A stretch of DNA of 64,000 bases from Comamonas odontotermitis (GTDB lineage Bacteria > Pseudomonadota > Gammaproteobacteria > Burkholderiales > Burkholderiaceae_C): the NCBI RefSeq assembly GCF_014207855.1, contig NZ_JACHKZ010000017.1:1-64000 (forward strand), read 5' to 3'. The notes under the pieces are model-generated. The model saw only the letters and a program-made list of their open reading frames with translations, did not search any database and was not told the DNA's origin. A program made the position numbers and the translations under genes. Shown piece by piece: positions 57,864-64,000 of the stretch (its first letter is position 1; the number at the start of each line of letters is the position of its first letter).

Positions 57864-57956
57864 GGCGGGGACGGACGATTGGAATCTTGCAGTCCATCAG
57901 CATAGGGCATGCGCAGTGCCCTTGCTGTCTCCCCGGCACATATTTGCGAACCCGTT

Positions 57957-57975
57957 CTTTGAACAGGTTCTCAGG
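57957..57975 (-). repeat. 19-bp repeat after a stop codon, copy 2
   Basis: On the minus strand the bases read CCTGAGAACCTGTTCAAAG, spanning the mnhG stop codon. It is identical to the copy at 17920-17938 and, with the next bases GAACGGGTTC, can form a 10-bp hairpin. Confidence 0.7.
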
Positions 57976-58348
57976 CGTCGTTGGTATCCGGATCGGCCGC
58001 CACGATGCGGCTCACGCTGGCTGGCACGTCCTTGCCCATGCGCCGGTCACGGAACAGGGCCGCGCGCATCAGGAAGATATTGGTGATGGGCACTGCGACG
58101 GACAACAGCACTGCAATCAGCAAGGTGTGGAAGCTGGGTTTGTTCGATTGCAGGCTGAAAAACAGTATGGAGCTCCATACGATGAGCCAGCAGCCGGCGC
58201 AGGCGATGATGGAGGGCGTATGGACGCGCTCGTAGTAGCTGGGCAGGCGAAACAGGCTGAGCGCACCGATCAGCGTGATCAAGGTGCCAGCCAGAACCAG
58301 CACCGACACCAGAATCTGTACCCAGATGGGGAGTTGGATTTCCGTCAT
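57971..58348 (-). CDS. mnhG: Multisubunit cation/proton antiporter subunit G
   Basis: A 125-residue protein with three membrane helices, subunit G of the Mrp/Mnh antiporter that exchanges sodium or other monovalent cations for protons. ITLIGALSLFRLPSYYERVHTPSI is the typical PhaG/MnhG segment. The ATG overlaps mnhF by 4 bases. It is the last gene of the operon; the 19-bp repeat and a hairpin follow. Confidence 0.93.
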   Translation of the reverse strand: MTEIQLPIWVQILVSVLVLAGTLITLIGALSLFRLPSYYERVHTPSIIACAGCWLIVWSSILFFSLQSNKPSFHTLLIAVLLSVAVPITNIFLMRAALFRDRRMGKDVPASVSRIVAADPDTNDA

Positions 58349-58623
58349 TCAATCACCTCGCCGCGCAGCAGGAACTTGGCCATGGCCGTGGAGCTGACAA
58401 AGCCGAACAGCGCCACCAGCAGTGCCGCTTCAAAGTAGTTGACCGATGCATAGTGAATGCCCAGCACCAGCATGGCCAGCATGCCGATCAGGTACATGCA
58501 GTCGAGGGCCAGAACGCGGTCCTGCGCCTGCGGGCCTTTGAGCAGGCGGATCATGGCAAACAGCATGGCCAGCAGCAGGATGAAAAGGGCAGCTGGCATG
58601 GTCCAGGCAAGAATGGTGTTCAT
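58345..58623 (-). CDS. mnhF: Multisubunit cation/proton antiporter subunit F
   Basis: A 92-residue protein with about three helices. The RLLKGPQAQDRVLALDCM segment is the MnhF signature. It overlaps mnhE and mnhG by 4 bases at each end, so translation is coupled. Confidence 0.93.
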   Translation of the reverse strand: MNTILAWTMPAALFILLLAMLFAMIRLLKGPQAQDRVLALDCMYLIGMLAMLVLGIHYASVNYFEAALLVALFGFVSSTAMAKFLLRGEVIE

Positions 58624-59108
58624 TCGAAAATCTCCATGAGCGGCCGTTCGTAGCAGGCCTTGATGTGGTCGATGATGCCTTGTGGGTCGTCGGCCTCCAG
58701 CACGTGCAGCAGCAGGATCGAGCGGTCACGCGATATCTCCGCCCACGCCGTGCCGGGGGTGATGCAGACGATCATGGCCAGTACGGCAAGACCGTTGGGA
58801 TCGCGCAGCTGCAAGGGCACATGCACAAAGCCTGCGGGCTTTTTCCGGCTGCCCGGCATCAGCAGCAGGCGCAGCACTGCCCCGTTGGAGTGCAGGGAGT
58901 CGCCCGCAACGCGCAATCCAAGGCGAACAATGGTCCAGGGTTTTTTGATGCTGACCTGGCGCGGACGCAGTCCCTGTGTGAGCATGGGAATCAACCAGCC
59001 CAACAGCACCCCAAGAATGATCTGGCCTGCGCTGGCGCTGCGGTTGAGCAGCAGCCACACCAGGCACAGGAGTACCGACAGCAGTGGCGCGGGGAAAAGG
59101 CGTTTCAT
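58620..59108 (-). CDS. mnhE: Multisubunit cation/proton antiporter subunit E
   Basis: A 162-residue protein with about two membrane helices at the N-terminus and a cytoplasmic C-terminal part (VCITPGTAWAEISRDRSILLLHVLE, which is the family signature). It overlaps mnhD and mnhF by 4 bases, as is common in this operon type. Confidence 0.93.
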   Translation of the reverse strand: MKRLFPAPLLSVLLCLVWLLLNRSASAGQIILGVLLGWLIPMLTQGLRPRQVSIKKPWTIVRLGLRVAGDSLHSNGAVLRLLLMPGSRKKPAGFVHVPLQLRDPNGLAVLAMIVCITPGTAWAEISRDRSILLLHVLEADDPQGIIDHIKACYERPLMEIFE

Positions 59109-60871
59109 GGCGCAGAACCTCCAGTGGTGGGCGCATCAGGTGCTGACGCGGGGCTGGGAAGAGCGCCTGGCGTTGCCGGGAAGTGCGAGGAGGCCGCGCT
59201 GGGCGAAGGCAGCGGGTCTTTGTCCAGCACCGAGCGCACGTAGTTGCCCGGAGCGTGGAGGTTGTTGGCTGCCCGCTGGGTAAAGCGCATCACATCGCCG
59301 GCGTACACCACCATCAGCACCGTGCAGCCAAGCAGCAGCCCGATGGGCAGGCCTTCAATCACCTTGAGTTTGGGCGTGCTACGGCTGATGCTGGACCAGA
59401 ACTCGCGGATACCGATGCGTACCAGCGCTGTGAGGGCCATCAAGCCCGTGCCGATGAGCGCAGCCATGAACAGCCCGCCGAGCCAGCCGATCTTAGTACC
59501 GGCCGAAGAGCCCAGGCCCAGGGGGTTGAGCAATGCATCGAGCATGGCAAACTTGCCGATGAAGCCCGACAGCGGAGGCAGGCCCGAAATCACCAGCGTG
59601 CAGACCACGAACGACAGCCCCAGGAAGGCCATGGACGCAGGGATGACCCGGCCGATCAGCACTTCTTCGTCTTCATCCAGATTCAGCCCCTCGCGCGGCA
59701 GCAACTCGGGTGTGAGAAAGGGCGCCTCTTCGTCGTCAAACCGCACCACATCGCTGCCTTCGGTGCGCCAGCGGTCGATCAGATCCGCCAGCAAAAAGAG
59801 CACGGCGACAGCCAGGGTCGAGCTGGGCAGGTAGTACAGCAGCGCAGCGGTCATCAGGTTCTGCCCGAAGCCTGTTGCGGCAAGCAGGGTGCCTGCCGAC
59901 AGAATGGCCGCATAACCGGCCACATGGCCCAGCCTTTGCGTGCCCAGCATGGCCACACCTGCATAGCCCATGGTGGCCAGACCACCCAGAATCAGCCAGG
60001 CGCTGCCAAAGTAGGCGGATGGCCCGGCTTCGGTACTGAACATCAGGGTCCACAGACGCAGGATGGTGTAGATGCCGACCTTGGTCATCAGCGCAAAGAT
60101 CGCGCCCACCGGCGCCGTGGCCGCACCATAGGCGGGCACGAGCCAGAAGTTGAGCGGCCAGACTGCAGCCTTGATCAGGAAGGCGGTGGCCAGAATGCCG
60201 GCTGCGGTATGGAGCAGGCCCCGGTCCGCGCTGGAGACGCTGGGAATGATGCGTGCCAGATCAGCCATGTTCAGCGTGCCGGTAATGCCGTAGAGCATGG
60301 ACACGCCAATCAGGAAGAGCGAGGACGCCGCCAGGTTGATGGCAATGTAGTGCAGCCCGTGCTGCACGCGCGCCTTGCCCGAACCATGCAGCAGCAGGCC
60401 ATAGGATGCGGCGAGCATGATCTCGAAGAACACGAACAAGTTGAACAGGTCGCCGGTGAGAAAGGCACCCGCAAGCCCCATCAGCTGAAATTGGAACAGC
60501 ACATGAAAGTGCACGCCCGCCCGGTGCCAGCGGGCGCCCGAGTAGATGACGGCGCAGGTGGCCACCACGCTGGTAGTCAGCAGCATCAGCGCGGACAGGC
60601 GGTCGAGAACCAGCACGATGCCGAAAGGCGCGGCCCAGTTGCCGGCCAGGTAGACGCTCATCGTGTTGGCAACGCCCTCCTGGCTGCTCCACTTGACTAG
60701 GGCGATTGCAATCGCCAGACCCAGGGTGCAGGAGGTGATGTTTACCAGCAGTTTGATGCGCTGGTGCTGCTCGCTCAAGGTCAGCATCAACGCTGCCGTC
60801 AGCATGGGCAGCAGAATGGGAGCCAGCAGCAGGTGCGGCATCAGACGTTCAGTCAACGCAAGCAACGACAT
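59105..60871 (-). CDS. mnhD: Multisubunit cation/proton antiporter subunit D
   Basis: A 588-residue proton-translocating subunit with about 14 helices, homologous to complex I NuoM/NuoN proteins. Conserved segments are DRLSALMLLTTSVVATCAVIYS, AFLTGDLFNLFVFFEIMLAASY and AFLIKAAVWPLNFWLVPAYG, with a Lys in helix 7 for proton transfer. It ends with a Pro/Ser/Ala-rich tail of about 50 residues not seen in shorter relatives. It overlaps mnhC by one base and mnhE by four. Confidence 0.94.
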   Translation of the reverse strand: MSLLALTERLMPHLLLAPILLPMLTAALMLTLSEQHQRIKLLVNITSCTLGLAIAIALVKWSSQEGVANTMSVYLAGNWAAPFGIVLVLDRLSALMLLTTSVVATCAVIYSGARWHRAGVHFHVLFQFQLMGLAGAFLTGDLFNLFVFFEIMLAASYGLLLHGSGKARVQHGLHYIAINLAASSLFLIGVSMLYGITGTLNMADLARIIPSVSSADRGLLHTAAGILATAFLIKAAVWPLNFWLVPAYGAATAPVGAIFALMTKVGIYTILRLWTLMFSTEAGPSAYFGSAWLILGGLATMGYAGVAMLGTQRLGHVAGYAAILSAGTLLAATGFGQNLMTAALLYYLPSSTLAVAVLFLLADLIDRWRTEGSDVVRFDDEEAPFLTPELLPREGLNLDEDEEVLIGRVIPASMAFLGLSFVVCTLVISGLPPLSGFIGKFAMLDALLNPLGLGSSAGTKIGWLGGLFMAALIGTGLMALTALVRIGIREFWSSISRSTPKLKVIEGLPIGLLLGCTVLMVVYAGDVMRFTQRAANNLHAPGNYVRSVLDKDPLPSPSAASSHFPATPGALPSPASAPDAPTTGGSAP

Positions 60872-61236
60872 CAGTGCATCTCCTGCACGTCGTTGGAGTT
60901 CGAGCCGTCCACGTGGTCGGTGCCACTCATGCCGCGCGACGCCAGCAGTACCACCAGAAAGAGCGCGGTCATCGCAAAGCCGATGACGATGGCCGTCAGC
61001 ACCAGGGCTTGCGGCATGGGGTCGGCATAGTGCATCAGATCGGTGGGCACACCGGGCTGGAGAATGGGCTCACGGTCGACGACCAGGCCTACGCGGCCCA
61101 TGCTGAAAATGAACAGGTTGACGGCATACGACAGCAGCAGCAATCCCATGATGATCTGGAATGTGCGCGGGCGCAGCAGCAGCCAGACGCCGGAGCCGGT
61201 CAGCACGCCAATGGCAATGGCAAGAACGATTTCCAT
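60871..61236 (-). CDS. mnhC: Multisubunit cation/proton antiporter subunit C
   Basis: A 121-residue protein with three helices, homologous to NuoK. MGLLLLSYAVNLFIFSMG and ALVLTAIVIGFAMTALFLVV are the typical helices. It starts 11 bases after the mnhA stop. Confidence 0.93.
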   Translation of the reverse strand: MEIVLAIAIGVLTGSGVWLLLRPRTFQIIMGLLLLSYAVNLFIFSMGRVGLVVDREPILQPGVPTDLMHYADPMPQALVLTAIVIGFAMTALFLVVLLASRGMSGTDHVDGSNSNDVQEMH

Positions 61237-61247
61237 CGGTCGCTTCC

Positions 61248-64000
61248 TTATGGTTGTTGTGCCGTGGCGTCCGAATCACGCTCGCCCAGCTGGCGTTCGT
61301 GGTAGCGGAAGCCCCGTACCGATTGGTGAGCAATACCGGTGAGCAGCAGCATGGTGGAGCCCACCACCAGCGAGAACACGCCAATATCAAAGAACAGTGC
61401 GCTGGCGATATGGATATCACCAACCACGGGCAAGGTCAGGTGCGCGGTATGGCTGGTGAGGAAGGGGTAGCCAAAGTACCAGCTGCCCACCCCGGTGCCC
61501 AGGGCAAACAGCAGACCGGCCGCGATCCAGCGGCGGGGATAGATCGGCATGTGCGACTCTACCCAGTGCGTGCCCGAGATGATGTATTGCAGCAGCAGAC
61601 CGATGGACAGCGTGAGGCCCGCGACGAAGCCGCCTCCGGGCTCATTGTGGCCGCGCATGAACAGATACATAGCCACCACGGCGGCGAATGGCAGCAGCAG
61701 GCGCACCAGCACGGCGGGCACCATCAGGTAGCCGATGGCGGTGTCGGTGGCGGTGCGCGGGTTCAGCAGATCGGTGTGCAGATCGGCTGGCAGGAAACGT
61801 TGCTGCTCGGGCACATCCATGGCTTCGGGAGCGGGGCGGAAGCGCCGCAGCAGTGCATACACGGTCAGGGCCACAACGCCCAGCACCACGATTTCGCCAA
61901 AGGTATCGAAGCCGCGGAAATCCACCAGCATCACATTGACCACATTGGTTCCACCGCCTTCGGTGAGCGCGCGTTCGAGAAAGAATTTGGACGTGCTCTC
62001 GGGGAAAGGGCGGCTCATCATCGCAAATGAGAGCCAGGCCATGCCGCCGCCCGCGAGGATGGCAATCAGCATGTCGCGCCAACGGCGCATTGTCACCAGG
62101 GCCCCTTGCTGGGATACTTTTTTCAGGCGCTTGTCACGCTTGGGCAGCCAGCGCAGGCCCAGCAGCAGCAGCACGGTGGTGACTACCTCCACCACCAACT
62201 GCGTCAAGGCCAGGTCAGGCGCAGAGAACCACAGGAAGGTCAGGCAGGTTGCAAGGCCCGCACCTCCCAGGGTGACCAGCGCTGCAAGGCGGTGGTATTT
62301 GACCAGGAACGCCGCCGACAGCGAGCAGCTGATACCGATCACCCACAGCAGCATGAACGATGGCGACAATGGCTGCGATGCGCGATTGCCCAGTTGCAGA
62401 CCGTGGATCAGCAGGGGCAGGGCAGCGGTCATCAGCGCGGCCAGCACCAGCCACAACACCTGCCATTGCCAGCGCCGCGTACCCAGCAGGCGCCGCAGGT
62501 TGCGCGCCAGGTTGGTGATGCAGGCCATGAGACCGAGGAAAATGCGCTGGCCGTTGAACCAGCTGGCAACTGGCGCGTCGTCTACATAATTCTTGGCACG
62601 CAGCTGGCGCAGCAGCAGGTACAGCAAGATACCCGCCAGCATGGCGACGATACTCATCACCAGCGGGGCGTTGAACCCATGCCATACCGCAAGGCTGAAT
62701 TCCGGCAAGGTACCGCCCACCACGGGCAGCGCAGCCGCGTCCAGATAGCGGCCCACGGCCCAGGCCGGAAAAATACCGACCAGCATGCAGATCAGTACCA
62801 GCAGTTCAATGGGTACGCGCATCCAGTGCGGAGGCTCATGCGGGGTATGTGGCAGGTCGGTGGCTGGCGGGCCAAAAAAGACATCGACCGTGAATCGCAG
62901 CGAATAGGCCACGCTGAACACGCCTGCCAGTGTTGCCGCAACGGGCAGCGCAGTTTGCAGGAAAGGCGTGGTGTTGATGTACACCGTCTCTGCAAAGAAC
63001 ATTTCCTTGGACAGGAAACCATTGAGCAGCGGCACGCCCGCCATGGCCGCGCTGGCCACCATGGCCAGCGTGGCGGTGATCGGCATCATTTTGCGCAGGC
63101 CGGAGAGGCGCCGGATGTCCCGCGTGCCTGATTCGTGGTCAACAATGCCCACTGCCATGAAGAGCGAGGCCTTGAAGGTCGCGTGGTTCATGATGTGAAA
63201 AACCGCCGCGACGGCAGCGAGCGGACTGTTGAGGCCCAGCAGCAGGGTGATGAGGCCCAGGTGCGAGAGTGTGGAATACGCCAGCAGCGCTTTCATGTCA
63301 TGCTGGAACATGGCGATGTAGCCGCCCAGCAGCAAGGTGGCGGCACCCGCGCCGCCAACGAGCCAGAACCACTCCTCGGTGCCGCTCAAGGCAGGCCACA
63401 GGCGGGCCAGTAAAAACACCCCGGCCTTGACCATGGTGGCCGAATGCAGGTAGGCGGACACCGGCGTGGGCGCGGCCATGGCGCGCGGCAGCCAGAAATG
63501 GAACGGAAACTGCGCACTCTTGGTGAGTGCGCCCAAGAGAACCAGCACCAGCGTGGGCGTATACAGATCATGGGCGCGGATCTGATCGCCCGCAGCCAGA
63601 ACATTGTCCAGCTCATAGCTGCCGACGATATGCCCCAGCAGCAGTACGCCTGCCAGCAGACACAGGCCCCCGGTGCCGGTGACGGTGAGCGCCATGCGCG
63701 CGCCCATGCGAGCGTCTTTGCGATGGTGCCAGTAGCCGATCAGCAGAAAAGAGAAAAGGCTCGTGAGCTCCCAGAAGAAAACCAGCTGGATCAGATTGCC
63801 TGACAGCACCACGCCCATCATGGAGCCCATGAATGCGAGGAAGAACGAGAAAAAACGCGGAACCGGATCGGCCTGCGACATGTAATACCGCGCATACAGC
63901 ACGACCAGCGAGCCGATGCCCAGCACCAGGATGGAGAACATCCAGGCAAAGCCATCCATGCGGAAATGCAGATCCAGCCCCAATTGGCCCAGCCATGCCA
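61248..64000 (-). CDS. mnhA: Multisubunit cation/proton antiporter subunit A (fused A-B), partial
   Basis: The protein extends past the right edge; about 917 residues are visible. Residues from the edge to about 660 are the NuoL-like subunit A with FFWELTSLFSFLLIGYWHH, GALTKSAQFPFHFWLPRAM and HATFKASLFMAVGIVDHESGT. The last 220 or so residues form an MnhB domain (FRPAPEAMDVPEQQRFLP, then TAIGYLMVPAVLVRLLLPF and HNEPGGGFVAGL), so A and B are fused as in the PhaAB type. The fused arrangement is common in proteobacteria. The true start lies outside the window. Confidence 0.92.
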   Translation of the reverse strand, partial: AWLGQLGLDLHFRMDGFAWMFSILVLGIGSLVVLYARYYMSQADPVPRFFSFFLAFMGSMMGVVLSGNLIQLVFFWELTSLFSFLLIGYWHHRKDARMGARMALTVTGTGGLCLLAGVLLLGHIVGSYELDNVLAAGDQIRAHDLYTPTLVLVLLGALTKSAQFPFHFWLPRAMAAPTPVSAYLHSATMVKAGVFLLARLWPALSGTEEWFWLVGGAGAATLLLGGYIAMFQHDMKALLAYSTLSHLGLITLLLGLNSPLAAVAAVFHIMNHATFKASLFMAVGIVDHESGTRDIRRLSGLRKMMPITATLAMVASAAMAGVPLLNGFLSKEMFFAETVYINTTPFLQTALPVAATLAGVFSVAYSLRFTVDVFFGPPATDLPHTPHEPPHWMRVPIELLVLICMLVGIFPAWAVGRYLDAAALPVVGGTLPEFSLAVWHGFNAPLVMSIVAMLAGILLYLLLRQLRAKNYVDDAPVASWFNGQRIFLGLMACITNLARNLRRLLGTRRWQWQVLWLVLAALMTAALPLLIHGLQLGNRASQPLSPSFMLLWVIGISCSLSAAFLVKYHRLAALVTLGGAGLATCLTFLWFSAPDLALTQLVVEVVTTVLLLLGLRWLPKRDKRLKKVSQQGALVTMRRWRDMLIAILAGGGMAWLSFAMMSRPFPESTSKFFLERALTEGGGTNVVNVMLVDFRGFDTFGEIVVLGVVALTVYALLRRFRPAPEAMDVPEQQRFLPADLHTDLLNPRTATDTAIGYLMVPAVLVRLLLPFAAVVAMYLFMRGHNEPGGGFVAGLTLSIGLLLQYIISGTHWVESHMPIYPRRWIAAGLLFALGTGVGSWYFGYPFLTSHTAHLTLPVVGDIHIASALFFDIGVFSLVVGSTMLLLTGIAHQSVRGFRYHERQLGERDSDATAQQP

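Noticed and set aside
59183-60700. 505-codon plus-strand frame opposite mnhD
   Set aside because: Shadow frame; the minus-strand gene is strongly supported by family motifs and overlaps with neighbours.

Overview
The window looks like chromosomal DNA of a high-GC betaproteobacterium of the order Burkholderiales, most likely family Comamonadaceae (Comamonas, Delftia or Acidovorax relatives). This rests on protein styles, on the folC-dedD-cvpA-purF-metZ gene order, on a phasin gene, and on dispersed intergenic repeats built on AGCT-GCTTGCGC and CTCCCCCTGAGGCGC that I associate with that family. Everything was read by eye, so family calls come from motif recognition and no database search was run.

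Layout. 1-1015: end of an IS5-type insertion sequence, a decayed umuD-like gene and a tRNA-Thr. 1068-11119: mainly housekeeping genes, namely fbp, pepN, a HAD phosphatase, prfB with its programmed frameshift, a Nudix hydrolase, an alpha/beta hydrolase, tas, ybaK and plsY. 11123-17924: an iron/siderophore import cassette (Crp/Fnr-type regulator divergent from a TonB receptor, RhtX/FptX-like permease, siderophore-interacting reductase, second MFS protein) with Fur-box-like DNA in the divergent promoter. 17987-26225: retropepsin-like protease, yajQ, murB, a ThDP enzyme, EamA and MFS transporters and a LysR regulator. 26419-29566: a complete polar amino-acid ABC importer. 29950-34346: a secreted hypothetical protein, argG, ppnP, a glycine-zipper protein and an ArsC-like protein. 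34393-41581: folC-dedD-cvpA-purF-metZ-gltX. 41649-43113: eleven tRNA genes (Ala, Glu, Asp) in a partly tandem-duplicated array. 43254-48513: a branched-chain-type SDR dehydrogenase with a LiuR-like operator, an iron-binding protein with a Fur-box-like site, a phasin with candidate PhaR sites, a thioesterase and pncB. 48672-57863: an ion antiporter, a 2-hydroxyacid dehydrogenase, rmuC, an MFS protein, a LOG-family protein, crcB and an M14 peptidase. 57971-64000: a multisubunit Mrp/Mnh cation/proton antiporter operon that runs off the right edge.

How the genes work together. The clearest functional units are the siderophore cassette (outer-membrane receptor, inner-membrane permease and cytoplasmic reductase, with no biosynthesis genes, which suggests use of siderophores made by others), the amino-acid ABC operon, the folate/purine/methionine/glutamyl-tRNA block and the Mrp operon with overlapping start and stop codons. 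I saw no phage, CRISPR array, toxin-antitoxin pair or recognisable defence system. The most interesting signals are regulatory and structural: paired palindromes upstream of the phasin, the LiuR-like palindrome, the tRNA array with conserved spacer hairpins, and the repeat families that sit only between genes.
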